Shown here: positions 47,078 to 59,404 of the stretch, piece after piece
How positions within the stretch are numbered: the stretch's first letter is position 1
Layout of the letters: each line of letters starts with the position of its first letter
Origin: Pseudorasbora parva
Lineage: Eukaryota; Chordata; Actinopteri; Cypriniformes; Gobionidae
Direction of reading: 5' to 3'
NCBI RefSeq assembly: GCF_024679245.1
Contig: NC_090172.1
Span: 1,122,501 to 1,186,500 of the forward strand
DNA length: 64,000 bases
Program-made: the position numbers and the translations under genes
The notes under the pieces: generated by a model
Told to the model about the DNA's origin: nothing
Database searches by the model: none
Seen by the model: only the letters and a program-made list of their open reading frames with translations

Positions 47078-47546
47078 TATGGGAACCGGAGCTTCTAACA
47101 GCAGCTGCAGTGACGCGATGACTTCACCGATCCGTGATTGGCTCTGTTATTTAGAAGGCGGGGCTTATTCCGCCATTTTGTGCATGTGCGCTGTCTTTGT
47201 TTATCTAAAGTCTTTGCTCGGGATCCTCAAAAGCAGGAGTTTCCTCGACTCCCTAAGCTGAGCAATACTAATCCTTGGCCAGATTCTTTGACAGTCACTT
47301 ACGTTCAACATGCCTGGACAGAAGACCTTTTTGTTATCATATTTTACTGAAGTCAAGCATGCAGTTCATTGATGGGATCTCCAGTCAAGTGTTTTGATGA
47401 ACGTGTAGTTATAGACACAAAGTTTCAGATTACCGGAAGTAGACGGGGTATCAGTTTACTATCAGTGCTTGACAGGAAACAAAAATATGATCATATAACA
47501 CCAATTTTAATGTCCCCCTTTTAAGAATATTAGATTTTAAATTGTT
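47078..47546. other. Intergenic sequence with a fragment of the mad2l1-upstream repeat
   Basis: At about 47188-47225, GCTGTCTTTGTTTATCTAAA then GTCTTTGC closely resembles CCGTCTTTGTATAGCTAAAG then TCTTTGC at about 52782-52808. It therefore belongs to the same repeated unit as the duplication upstream of mad2l1. Confidence 0.5.
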
Positions 47547-47959
47547 CACTGCAAAAAATACTTGTCTTACTATAATCTTAATTCAAACAGAAAACAAGAT
47601 TATTTTTCTCACCCCATTGGCAGATTATTTATCTTATTTTAAGCAAAAACTCTCTTCATTTAGAGTTATTTTTCCCAAAACAAGACAATTACTTTTGCTT
47701 GTCTAGTAAATACTTCTTGTTTTAAGAATTTTTAGATGTTTGGACTAGAAACAAGACAAAAATACCACACTCTAAAAAAAAAAGCTGGGTTAAAAACAAC
47801 TCAAATTGGGTTGAAATGGACAAACCCAGATTTTGGGTTGTTTGAACCAAGTAAATAGACCCATTCAAACAACCCAGTTTCTGGGTTTGTCCATTTCAAC
47901 CCAACTTGAGTTGTTTTTATTTTTTAGAGTGTAAGTAAGAAAAGCCTGCTTTGCAGTGT
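47547..47959. mobile_element. Palindromic CACTGCAAAAAA element with nested palindrome
   Basis: It starts CACTGCAAAAAATACTTG and ends CTTTGCAGTG. A second element (47767-47932) is inserted near its right end, splitting the AAATAC...AGTAAGAAAAG stretch. Confidence 0.8.
47767..47932. mobile_element. Nested ACACTCTAAAAAA palindrome, 166 bp
   Basis: It starts ACACTCTAAAAAA and ends with the complement TTTTTTAGAGTGT. Inner arms are AACTCAAATTGGGTTGAAAT, GGACAAACCCAG and their complements, giving an almost perfect hairpin. Confidence 0.85.
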
Positions 47960-48004
47960 AGTTATTTGTTTATAAAGCCATCAATGACACCTCATTATCT
48001 TCCT

Positions 48005-48335
48005 GATCTATTATTAGCCCGACAAGAGTTTTGAGATCACGTGACCGTGGCCTACTGACAGTACCCAGAGTTAGACATAAAACCGCGGTGATCGTGCTTT
48101 CTGCTGGACCCAAACTGTGGAATAGCCTTCCTGCCTAGGCCTGCCCCATCATTTACTACTTTTAAATCGTATCTCAAGCCTTTAACACTCCTTTGTATGT
48201 TATCTTGGCTCTCCTTCTTTACTGTTGATTGTTTATTTGTGAGCTTGTTTTTGCTCTTTTAATTCTCTTGTCTTCTTTTACAGCACTTTGGTCAACCTTG
48301 GTTGTGTTTAAATGTGCTCTACAAATAAACATCGA
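48005..48335 (+). pseudogene. LINE 3' fragment
   Basis: Plus-strand text gives RHKTAVIVLSAGPKLWNSLP-like residues at about 48075-48135 after one frame adjustment, then a 3' tail with GCACTTTGGTCAACCTTGGT and ATGTGCTCTACAAATAAAC. This is the same tail type as the LINE ending at 18320. Inactive. Confidence 0.7.
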
Positions 48336-50154
48336 TTTAATGATTATAATGGGTTGTTTTTTACTTGGTTGCACGGTAGACTTGGCGTAAGAGTATGAAC
48401 ATGTTCGTGAAGGTGAGACAACTCTAATGTTTTGGCTTTAAAGGTTCCTTGAGTTTCTACACTGTAAAAAAACAAACAAAAAAGTTGGTTTAACTTAAAA
48501 AAGTAAGTAATCTGATTGCCTTAAGATTTGAGTTGATACAATGAAGGAAATTGGTTTAATAAATAGAAACTCTAAATATTATTGTATCTGAACCACATAA
48601 AAAAATTGATAAATCATGAAAATAGCACAATTTGGCTGCGTCATCACAAATAAAACACACACAATTACAATGCCTATGAACATTTTTAAAATAATATTTG
48701 AATAAAGGTTGTCGATTCTCAAAAATGTTCATTTGTATTAACTCAAAAATTCAATTTCAATGAACTCAAAATTTTGAGAAAACCAGGTAATTTATTTTTT
48801 AAATATTTTTTTACTGTTCCTCTGACTTCTCATGATAAAAGCCAATCAGTCATGCACCCGCGAACAGGATTTGTTTCATCACGAAGGTATTATTGTACCT
48901 CTATCTCTGTGTTTTTAGTTAAATCCCAATTATTAGGCTTATGCAGAAATGACTAAAAGTGCACATTTGCAATATGCCAATATTAATGGAGAGTGGGACA
49001 TGACACCCAATTCCTGCCGTTGGCAAACCTCGTGATTTTAGAGAAGATTATCAAAATTATAATCATTTTTCCTTGGCACTAAATCTGCAACAAGTCAGAG
49101 CAGGAAAGAGATCTTATCTTTATCAAAGGAAAAGTGTGTTTCAGACGAAAAGCATTCTTTCCATTTTCTTAACAATGAAGAAAAACAAAAACTACATTCT
49201 TCACAGTACTTTTCTTCTTCTTCAGAGGAATATCCTAATATCCTCAAGTGAGCAAACATAGCAAGAAAAGACTTTGTAAGAAGGAGCCAGGCCTCGGCAG
49301 ACGGAGTCCGTCTTCTGTAATATGTAAACAAACGTCCATATGTGCCAAATACAGTCCGACTATTTATAACAGCAGTCAGCTAACAGAGAATGACATTCAG
49401 ACTTTATTATATGCTGTAAAAGGTTGTTCTTACATCAGCAACTGAGAAAAAAGAAGCAATGTTTTAATCATTGATCAATTCACTGATTCATAATCTTTAT
49501 TTGAGGATTGAACACAAACGCGGAAGAGAAGCCAATGCTGAATAAAGTCGTTGTTTTTGTTATTTTTGGACCCAAATGTATTTTGGATGCTTCAAGAGAC
49601 TCTAATTAACCCACTGATGTCTCATATGGACTACTGTGATGATGTTTTTATTCCCTTTCTGGACATGGACAGTATAGTGTGCATACACTTGCATACGCTC
49701 TCGGACTAAATATAAAATATCTTAAACTGTGTGTGAAGATGAGCGGAGGTCTAACGGGTGTGGAGCGACATTAGGGGGAGGAGTTAATGACAGACATTTC
49801 ATTTTTAGCTGAACTAACCATTTAAATCTAATATAATATCAGAATGCCTAACGGCACGTGACCGGAAAACCACAATATGTTAATAACCCAAGTACCATAA
49901 CTCCCCTTGCATCCCACATTACAGTCTCACTGGACAATCCAGCTCCACTTACGGTGCTTCCCAAACTGCAGCCCGACGAAGGAATCCATTTCCTCCCCTC
50001 TTCCCCCGCAGACACACACAGGCCCAGTTGTGCCTCTTTAAAATCTTCAAAATACTGCAATCTATGGGAATTTATAGGTTTAAAAAAGAGAAACTTTATA
50101 AACAGAGGAGGTTGCATCAGCGCTAGTGGCCATTACCATAACATTGCACTTACA
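48336..50154. other. Intergenic sequence with a partial AT-rich repeat
   Basis: An ACACTGTAAAAAAAC start at about 48459, followed by AGTTGGTTTAACTTAAAAAA, resembles a fish interspersed repeat, with AATTCAATTTCAATGAACTC near 48750. The rest shows no gene or paired ends. Confidence 0.4.
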
Positions 50155-50421
50155 CACTGCAAAAAATGCTTTTCTTACTTAGTATTTTTGTCTTGTTTCC
50201 AGTCAAAATATCTAAACATTCTTACAGTAAGAAACATTTACTAGACAAGTAAAAATTATTGTCTTGATTTGGGGAAAATAACTCAAAATGAAGAGAGTTT
50301 TTGCTTAAAATAAGATAAATAATCTGCCAATGGGGTGAGAAAAATGATCTTAATTCAAACAGAAAACAAGATTATTTTTAACAAGACAAAAATACTGAGT
50401 AAGAAAAGCATTTTTGCAGTG
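50155..50421. mobile_element. Palindromic CACTGCAAAAAA element, internally deleted
   Basis: Starts CACTGCAAAAAATGCTT and ends TTTTTGCAGTG. The second arm is cut short: after AGATTATTTTT it jumps directly to AACAAGACAAAAATAC, so no long hairpin remains. Confidence 0.8.
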
Positions 50422-50459
50422 CACCTTGAATATATGTGGACACACAGACAGGTCTCAAG

Positions 50460-50460
<1 letters not shown>

Positions 50461-50531
<71 letters not shown>
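50461..50531. repeat. (GT)n microsatellite
   Basis: Uninterrupted GT run of about 34 units. Confidence 0.98.
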
Positions 50532-50533
<2 letters not shown>

Positions 50534-50833
50534 TTGTGTGAGTACTTCACCACAGCTGAAAAAACGTCTGCTTTTCCGCTCCGGCACGTGGCATACGTCA
50601 ACGGTTAGGTGCTTTTACAAGATGCAAAGTGTGCAGAAAGAAAGCTCACTATTTATAACAAGCAGAACTGTGTGTTGACATCGCCTCGGCTCTGAGATCA
50701 GATGAATGAGCGCTATATGAAGGCATACAGAAGCCTTCTTAATGACTGACAGACGGTTGGTCGGATGATTTGTTGTGTAACTCAAACTCTTCCCTGCTAT
50801 TTTTAAAGTCCTAACCCTACACGGCTCTTCTGA

Positions 50834-51298
50834 CTCAGTCATGTTGTCTTGTTTCCAGTCTAAATATCTAACAATTCTTAAATCAAGATGCATTTACTAG
50901 ATCAGTAAAACCACATATTTTTTCTTATTTTGTTGAAAATAAAATCAAAATGAGTTTTTGCTTAACGCAGTCAAAATGATCTGCCAATGGGGTGAGAAAA
51001 ATAATCTTATTTTTGATTGAAATCTTGTTTCCGTCCCAAAAAGAAATAAGATTATTTTTCTCACTTACATACTAAAAATATGTCCTCTTTTTGTGACGAA
51101 AGAGATTCACTGCAAACAATGCTCTTCTTACTCAGTATTTTTGTCTTGTTTCTAGTCCAAACATCGAAAAATTCTTACAACAAGAAGTATTTACTAGACA
51201 AGCAAAAGTAATTGTCTTGTTTTGGGGAAAAATAACTCAAAATTAAGAGTTTTTGCTTAAAATAAGATAAATAATCTGCCAATGGGGTGAGGAAAATA
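50834..51298. mobile_element. Two truncated palindromic-element copies in tandem
   Basis: The first (50834-51068) matches the 46625-47076 subfamily but stops after ATTTTTCTCAC. The second (51110-51298) begins CACTGCAAACAATGC and stops after GGGGTGAGGAAAATAA. Both have lost their right ends. Confidence 0.7.
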
Positions 51299-51889
51299 AC
51301 ATCTGTTAAGTACCCCTAGGGTCATTTCTCACCGGAGTTGTCCTTTAACTTTCATTGCTTATTGTGGGCTAAAATACATGTTCAGCATGTTCGGAGACAT
51401 TTGTCCTGTCCATGTATATTATATTGCATTTTTTGCCAATAGATCCTCATAATTATCACACACTGCACCTTTAAACGTCCCTTCAGCAGTCATGAGGTGT
51501 GCCAGATGAGAAGTCAACGGGCCACAGAGATGGGATATTAAAGCATGAGGATAAACATAAACTAGATAAATGTGTTAAAGGGAATATTTCAGCTCCTTCC
51601 TCAGACTGGTTTGTGTTAATTGGACGATGGCTCCTCTTGTTGTCGACCCAGGCGATGAACGGACAGCTTTAGCTTCTGGCAAAACTCTTGCAAAGATTAC
51701 CTCCAACATATTCTCGCTCACTTAAGTCCAAAAAATATTAAATTCCACTGACGTGAATAAGCCTCAGGTGCAAAAGCCATCTAGTGAATAAACCTCGGGT
51801 CAAAGTTTAACTTCGCCACTTATAAAGTCACTGACATACTTCCATAAATGTGGTTGTTTTTTCATTGATCGTTTCTATCACACTACACT

Positions 51890-52915
51890 CACGCAATGTC
51901 CAACTGCAGGAGTATTACATTAATGAAAACTAAATTTTGCATTGCAGATAATAAGCAGGAAGCCAATGCAAGTAGCCTACAGTCAACTTTGCTCTCCATT
52001 GCCAGATTTGACCCTACCAATATGGCGGACAACTTACAAACAGATGAGGCATCTATTTATATATCTATGTATGATGAGAGCGACATCTTTGTGTCTCTTA
52101 AGTGTCTGACAATACCCTACAAAATTAAATAGCGGGAAATGTCATTTTGTTGAAAAATAGTTTGGTGTAAAATGAATTAAAACGGTAAAATAACATTATT
52201 AAAGCACCCCCATTTTATGACATGCTAATCCCAATTTCATATTCACATAGTTCTGTCAGCGGTTCATGCTGGGCTTCCTATTTTATTAGTCATGTAATCT
52301 GGAACAAAAATATGAAATTCATAAATATTTGAAGTTCAAAGTCAGCGTGTCCACCATGTTGGAACGGCTAACATGACGTTGTTTCGTCACTACAGATCCA
52401 TACATTTTCATCTAATAGCAGATTTACGGCTGTAGCATATGGCTGTAAAAACCACCAAGCTGTAAATTACAGATAAACTGTCAGGTATAACCCAAACGTG
52501 CTGATTTCTGTTTATGTAGCCTAAATATTTATATCCAATTGCAGAATTATTACACTATTAATAAACTAAATTCTGTGAAAATCATCTGATAATGTCTATT
52601 GCAGATATATTCATACGTGTGAATAAGTATTTGCAGAGCCAATGTGGTACAGCCAATTTTGCACATGAGTGGTCACGGGCCGGATTTGACCGTTCCAATA
52701 TGGCGGACGGCTTATGACTATACAAACCACAAACAGACACTAAAAATTATCTATGTTTTTATATATCTATGTCGAGAGCACCGTCTTTGTATAGCTAAAG
52801 TCTTTGCAGGGAAATGTAATTTTGTTAAAAAAAAAATTTGGTGAAATATATAAATATTGAATAAAAGGAAATAATTATTAAACCGCGCCCATTTTATTAC
52901 GCGCTAATCCCATTC
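51890..52915. repeat. Diverged direct duplication upstream of mad2l1
   Basis: Copy 1 (about 51890-52240) and copy 2 (about 52530-52915) share in the same order TCCAA.TGCAG, ATTACA, TTTGACC, CCAATATGGCGGAC, ATATATCTATGT, GAGAGC, TTTGTTAAAAA/TTTGTTGAAAAA, CCCATTTTAT and GCTAATCCCA. The period is about 650 bp. Part of the unit also occurs at 47188-47225. Confidence 0.75.
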
Positions 52916-53039
52916 AAACCTCTTCATCTGCTTATTATAATAATCATCAACCTTTGTAAACTGTTGATAATATAGGCTGACAACAAAGACGCGGTCAAAG
53001 GCATTTTTGTTGCTAAATTTGAACCGATATCTGAATGTG

Positions 53040-53236
53040 TTTTTTCCCCCCCTGAATGTTGATTCGTGGAACGTGAGCACTTCCTGGTTTGCGTAATGAC
53101 GCGAGCGCCTACGTCAGACGTAACGTCAAAATTCAAACTGGTCGGCGGTTTGGAAGGAAAATAAAACATAAGCAAAGCATCGAGGAGCGAAATCATATTT
53201 CATCCACAAAATAACCAAATCTGATCTTATATCAAG
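53040..53236 (+). promoter_or_regulatory. mad2l1: mad2l1 proximal promoter / 5' UTR with CHR-like site
   Basis: TTCAAA at 53132-53137 is the reverse of the cell-cycle CHR element TTTGAA. GGCGG at 53144-53148 could be the paired CDE/E2F-like half. Several TGACG/ACGTCA half sites lie at about 53096-53128. No TATA box. MAD2L1 is a G2/M gene and CDE/CHR control is expected for such genes, but binding here is inference. Confidence 0.5.
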
Positions 53237-53300
53237 ATGTCGAAGACGCTGAAGGGGATCACGCTGAAGGGCAGCGCGGAACTGGTCGCAGAATTCTTCT
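53237..53300 (+). CDS. mad2l1: MAD2L1, coding exon 1
   Basis: The ATG at 53237 opens MSKTLKGITLKGSAELVAEF, then F and the first base of a serine codon. A strong donor GTAAGT follows at 53301. Joined to exon 2 it reads AEFFSFGINSILYQRG, the N-terminal part of the HORMA domain of MAD2. MAD2L1 is the spindle checkpoint protein that binds MAD1 at unattached kinetochores and CDC20 in the mitotic checkpoint complex, delaying anaphase. The first residues (SKTLK) are shorter than the start recalled for the mammalian protein, but GITLKGSAELVAEFF is strongly conserved. The sequence has no in-frame upstream ATG close by. Confidence 0.96.
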
Positions 53301-54391
53301 GTAAGTGAAGTTTTAATCACATTTAATGTGTTTCACGGCGTTAGTGTTCGTCGTGGATCACGAGGTGTCCGAATATAAACGCTCGTTCCATCGGTAAAGT
53401 TATTCCCTTTGCTGTTTTAATCTTAAATGTGTGTTTTAAGAAGTGCATTTCTTCTCGTTGTGATCTCTAACCCCGTAAAGACTGAAATAGTCAGAAAAAG
53501 CCACTTAAATAAAACATTTTATTGGACATTTAGACAAAAATCAAATCCATTCTAAAAGATTATGCATAACGTGGTGAGAGTCTGAAACTTTGGTGCAAAG
53601 CTGATATCTATGTGTTCAAAAAGTAAGAAATAAGAAGTAAATCAAAGAGGTCTTGAGCAGCAGATACTTGGATAAAAAGCATATAAACATCTGCCAATAA
53701 TGTGTCTTAGTAATGTGATATTTAAATGCTTAGTTTTATGATCAAAACATATCATAAAATGATTCAACCAACCAGCATGAGTTAAATATTAATAGATTAG
53801 ATAAAGATTCATAAACCTTTTTATGTCTGTAAAATTCATTTGTGTTTTAGATGCTGTCTGTTCAAAAGTAAGTTAATATAGTCTATAACCAAGTTTAACG
53901 TTATTATAACGTCCAACAAACCAAAATCAACAACACATGGCATAAGAAGTATGAGATAAACAGTAATAACATCTGTCAGCGTTAGAATTATGTTCAGGGA
54001 ACGTCAGAATAACCTTTGGGTGAATGTTAAATGTAGCCTACGCTAGAACAGGTTTTTTTTAACTGGGGTCCTCCAGAGAATTTCAGGGACTAAGACAAAG
54101 CAAATGGTTGAAGTCTAACGTATTTCTAACAGAATTTAAGAAGTTTTCTCACTATAGTCCACCAATGAGGGATGAAAATGAACTTTTTTGTCCACCGGCC
54201 ACTGTGTTTTAACCAGACACTTTCTTGTTTTTAACCGACAATGTGTAACTGTATGTGAAAATGAATACTACAAGCTCTACAATATTTAAGTTTATTTAAT
54301 CTCAAGACTCAATGAAATGCTGGCATTTTCTCTTTCTCTCTTATACACACACAAACCATGAACTGATATATGGTAAATGGACTGCATTTAT

Positions 54392-54729
54392 TAGGGATGC
54401 ACCGAATGTTCGGCAACCGAAATTATTTGGCCGAAAATAGCCAAAAAAGCACTTTCGGCATAAGTAAAAAGGCAGAATAATTTTTGCCGAACAATGACGT
54501 TTTTAATGACGCGATCAAATAGTAACCCACGTAGAGTGAGAGGCGCGCGCTTTATGCAGCAAACATGTCAGCAGTGTGGAAGCAGTGTTTAGAGCTGCAT
54601 CTCATGTCATCGATGAGAAGAGGAACCGACGTTCATGAGAGAAAGCAGAGGAGCTACTTTTCATAAAGAAGAACCGGCCACTTTTCCTGAAGAAGTAGCT
54701 CTACTTGAAATGGACTTTACACAATAGAC
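54392..54729 (+). mobile_element. hAT element 5' fragment
   Basis: Starts TAGGGATGCACCGAATGTTC, a typical hAT end, and continues with GGCCGAAAATAGCC repeats. ATGTCAGCAGTGTGGAAGCA near 54564 could be the start of a hAT transposase, but the frame closes quickly. The element at 54730-55802 is inserted after it. A matching GGTGCATCCCTA right end was not found. Confidence 0.6.
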
Positions 54730-55802
54730 TAGTGTTGTCAAAAATATCGAAATGTATCGATACTGGAATATCTGAAACGATACGATTCTCAGTTTTTACA
54801 GTATTGATACGTTCTCCTCTCCGACCGAAAGCGAGCTGACACACACCGGCATATTCTCACTCAGCCCGGTTAACCTCTGAGCGTGGCGAACGCGCGTTCT
54901 GCTGGACTCTTTCCTCATGACAGTGTGTTAGTGTGTGTGTGTGATCGGTCTGAATTTCACGCGGGATTGCACATAAATTAATTCTACTAATCCCCGCAGA
55001 TTTCGTGCTCACATCTGAAGCGCACACACACATAGTCTACTGTAATAAAGCCGCCTCTGACATGATACAAGTGCAAACATTTGCTTCTTTTTCCAGCTTA
55101 TTATTGGTCAAATACACTCCCAAACAGTTCAGGAAGAACGAGTAACAGGAGCAGTGTTTAGGACCCATGCGTCTGTTAGTCTTAAAGGGACCGCAGTCAT
55201 TTGTTATTCAAACTACAAAAAGACAAACGATCAACTGCTCTCGACTGATCAACTTGTGTAACTTTAATAGTTTCATCTGTACGCTATTGAATTTTTTTAC
55301 AAAGAACATTATCCAGTGTTGTTTTAAATGTAATTACTATGCATTTTTTTTATTCAGTTTCTTCTCTGAATGTTAGACCTACCTGAAAAAATAAAGCAAT
55401 GTAATCTGTTTATTTGTTCTTATTTTATTACTGTTTACTCGTCTTTTTAAATTCTATTCACCATTGGAAATCAAGCTTTCTTGTGCTGTGTGTAAGCTAT
55501 TGCAACACAATTACCCCATTGTAAAAAATACATTGAGATAGCAAAAATTTGAGAGATAATTTTAATAGTAATTGATCAATAATTGTTCATATCAAACGAT
55601 GCCCAACCCTAAGGAACATGCTGGCCACATGAATTTTTAGTAAAAAATAACAATGAATAATAACAAGTTCTGTTGTCATATTAAGCATCTTATCTTTTTT
55701 TTCTTCTTTTTTTTTTACTGTGGTATCGATTTAGTTTCGATATATCGATATTTTAGTCTGTTATCGTATCGAAGTCATAATTTTGGTATTGTGACAACAC
55801 TA
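54730..55802. mobile_element. hAT-like element, 1073 bp
   Basis: The ends are TAGTGTTGTCAAAAATATCG and the complement of TAGTGTTGTCACAATACC. CAATAGAC lies on both sides (54722-54729 and 55803-55810), a perfect 8-bp duplication. Sub-terminal CGATACG/ATCGATA words are typical. The inner text from 55180 (AAAGGGACCGCAGTCATTTG) resembles 63797-63900 at the window end. No intact transposase. Confidence 0.92.
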
Positions 55803-56318
55803 CAATAGACTGCGCTAAAGAAAACAGCTTTACAGTATTAAATATAAAACAAACAGTCGTTCAGTCATGGAATTAATTAGCTATACACTTTCTGTTACTA
55901 ATTAGTTTAGAAATTAAAAACTGCTCTACTGTGAACCTTTAATACACATAATGAATCCTGCAGTCACTTTACTATTTCTCTTTACTTAGATTGCACTAAA
56001 TAGTGATACAAATGCTGTATTAATTAATTAAAACGGTTTATTGTTGTGTTTTATGGATATGGTTGTGTTCTTTATTCTTTTAAATTAAAAAAATAATTTA
56101 AATGTTCTTACTATATTGTATCGTAGGGGTGGGCGATATCTCGATATTTAAAATATATCGAGATATTTTTTCAACTCGATATGGATTTTGACATATCGTA
56201 TATATCGATATATAGTTTATATTTAATTCTGATTCCGCCGCTTTGCTTGTTTGCCTTCCCTGTGCTGTGCCCGCTCCCGCTCGCGCGCCTCCCGCCTCTT
56301 GCTTTTGTTCTCCCTCCC

Positions 56319-59047
56319 CATAGTTGCCAGGGTCGCGGTTTTCCCGCACAATTGGGCTATTTTAAAAAAGGTGTTGCGGGAAAAATTACGGAGCCGCGGG
56401 TTGCGGTTTTTTGGGCTACAATTAAAAAGTACCGCGGCCGCGAAACAATATAAAAGAGCTAGAGCTGCAACTAACGATTATTTTTTCTGTCGACTAATCT
56501 AACGATTATTTTTTCGATTAGTCGACTAATCTAACGATTAATTTTTTTACCCTTTGAAATTTTTCAAAATTCTGTGGCACCCTCTCGCATAAGTTACGCT
56601 AGAGGTGTAACAGTACAGACTGCTCACATTTCGCTTTGTATCACGGTTTTAGGTTCACGTTTCGGTACAGTTCGGTATTTGCTATGTTCAGGGGAAAAAG
56701 GACTACTGTCAAATGAAAATAAAGAAAATAAGAACAGATAACTTAAATAGAAGCAGCAGCACAAATAAATACTATTGAGCAAAGATGAGAATAAAATAAA
56801 CAATGCTTTTCAGGATTTTCAGGTAGGTCTAACATTAGTTTTTAGGTAGAGAAATGGAATTAAGTAATCAAAAGTAAAATAACCACACATTTAACTGTTT
56901 AAAATTAAAAAAATAATCCTTATTAAACTTACAAAAGCTATTCAGTCAGGAGCAGTGAGTGATGTCTTTATCTTTTGCTTGACATTAAACAGACAGCAGT
57001 GAATGCTACTGCCCCTTTAAGACCCAAGGATCGTCGTTGTATTTTCTGTATAAAGTTCACTTAAGGCATAGAGTAGGCTATGACATTTTGACATACTTTT
57101 TGTGAGTTTGTGAGCACAGGATTTGAAAGAACTCAATATTTGCGCGCTTTGGGACGAGTGCAGAGACAGATCTTCTCATTCGCGTCTCCTGGCTACACGG
57201 GGGTGATGACGGTGAAAATGACTGCTCATATTCGGACGTACAGCAGCACTCGCATGCGTTTTATAAAGTTTACAAAGAGAGACCGTTTTGCCCACGTTTT
57301 TCTTTTATTATCGCTGTTGTTGTAGTGTACCTGAGGAGTCAGCACGTGTATTCATCGACAGAAACATACATACAGCATTATTTTCAAGTTACAACCCATA
57401 TTAAAGATGCGTCATCAGATGCGAGATGAACCGAAGTGTAAGTGCGTCCCCGCAACTTTTGCTCGGGATCCCGGTTGGGAAACACTGGTCTGTAATTGAT
57501 TGACACCGCGCTGGCTTGTTTAGAATTATATGAGCGCCGTGACCGCGCGCTGCCGCGTGATGAAGGCGTGTCGCAACTCTGTTATTCAACTGCTCTGGTT
57601 TTAAAAGCTATGTCACACTAAATGCGCCAAAATGCAATAAAACTTGTTTTATGGTCGAATGCAACGCGTGTGTGTGTGAGTGAGTAAGAAACGCGCAAAA
57701 GGGCGGAGAGAGAATTTAAGGAAATGCAGCTAAACGAATATGCGTGCGTCTTTTAAATAGCGTAAAAATGAATGAATGACGAATGTGGCGGCCGTTATTG
57801 ATTATGTGGCAGTCCTCCACAAAATAGTCTATGTGTGGAAAACACACTTTTGGCCAATGTTTAAAGTATTCCCATACTTTTGATATTCGCGGTCTAGGTT
57901 TTTGTGATAGAACCAGGAGCCAACATTACGCGAGATGAACGTCTGACACGACCGGACACGACGCGTCGACGCATTTCACGAACGTCGACGTATTTCCGTA
58001 GTCGACGTCATCGATGACGTCGACGCGTCGTTGCAGCACTAAAAAGAGCCAAAGAAAAACTAAAATGGAACGGTGGGTATTGATCCCCGGGAACGAATTC
58101 ACTTGGCAACAACCGCACGTGAGTAGACCATAGAGGAGTAGACACGTCACTCGAGCATTTCACAAATCAAGCATCATCACGTCACATGAGTTATGCCTTT
58201 GGTGGTTGAAGCATCGGTTCGGTTGTCCGTGGATGAACAAGCAGCACTATTAAATAAATCAGGTAAATGGAGAAAACCATCACCACGGATGCTTTCTCTC
58301 TTTAATGCTGAGATCTATTCAGCACCACATGAGAAGGGTGGGGAAGAGAGCATAATGTCTAAAAGAAGATAGCCCTGAGATTGTAAACTTTAACGTTACA
58401 CACACACAATTTTGGAATCGACTATTTTGATTGTTTTTGAAATAAGTATCTTCAACAAAGCTGCATTTATTTTATTAAAAATAAAAAAGTAACGTTGACT
58501 GTAATATTGTGAAATATTATTAAAATGTAAAGAAACTGTTTTCTATTTGAATATAGTAAAGTGTAATTTATTCTGTGATTTAAAGCTGTGTTTTCAGCAT
58601 CATTTCTCCAGTCTTCAGTGTCACATGATCCTTCAGAAATCATTATAATATGATTATTTCCTCCTCAACAAACATATGATTATTATCACATAAATTTTGA
58701 ATCACATAAATAAATTGCATTTTAGATTATATTAAAATAGAAAAGTTATTTTTAATAGTTATTTATTTTATGTACAAATATTTCACAATAATACTTTTTA
58801 GCTGTATTTTTGATCAAATAAATGCAGCCTTGGTGAGCAGAAGATACTTTTTTTTTTTTTTTAACAATCAATTTTATATATATATATATAATATATATAT
58901 ATATGAGTTTATTTGTAGGCCCTTTATGGGAATCCAGTGGTTGTCTAATCTGATTGGACACTGAAAAATTGGGCTAGTTTTCATTCCATTTGGGCGGGTT
59001 TTGAGTTGTCATTGGGCTAGAAATATTTCTGGGACCTGGCAACCCTG
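56319..59047. mobile_element. hAT-like element (level 2), 2.7 kb
   Basis: The ends are CATAGTTGCCAGG and the complement of CAGGGTTGCCAGG, with TCCCTCCC (56311-56318) and CCCCTCCC (59048-59055) outside. Near both ends the phrase AATTGGGCTA/TTGGGCTAG recurs. The evidence is weaker than for the inner element because the target copies are low-complexity. It contains a TA-repeat at about 58875-58905. Confidence 0.6.
56460..58041. mobile_element. hAT-like element (level 3), 1.6 kb
   Basis: The ends are TAGAGCTGCAAC and the complement of TAGTGCTGCAACG. AAAAGAGC lies on both sides (56452-56459 and 58042-58049), a perfect 8-bp duplication. Sub-terminal GTCGACTAATC and CGTCGACG repeats are present. 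A further TGTAACAGTACAGACTG-type block lies near 56607. No intact transposase. Confidence 0.92.
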
Positions 59048-59404
59048 CCCCTCCCCTCGCGTGTCGTCTCATTGAACGCGGCGGCGTCCGCAACCAGGTG
59101 AGGATTAGTTATCATGTTGACAAGCGTGCGCGCTGTTCAGGACTCATTTTAGAGACCATGTTTTCCTTCTAACACAACTGCTTGCTAAAATTCATAAAGA
59201 AATATTAATGTTCATCATAGTTCAAATCGCAAGTTTCACCCACAGTCAGGTGACTGACACTATTGGTGCGAGACGCGGTTGCAATCATGACAGTTTATTT
59301 TGTGTCTAACTGATCGCATGGTTTTCGGTTAAAATGTCAAAATGATCGCATATCATTTGAAAACATTTAAAAAGTATTGCAATATCATTACTATTATTAT
59401 TTTG

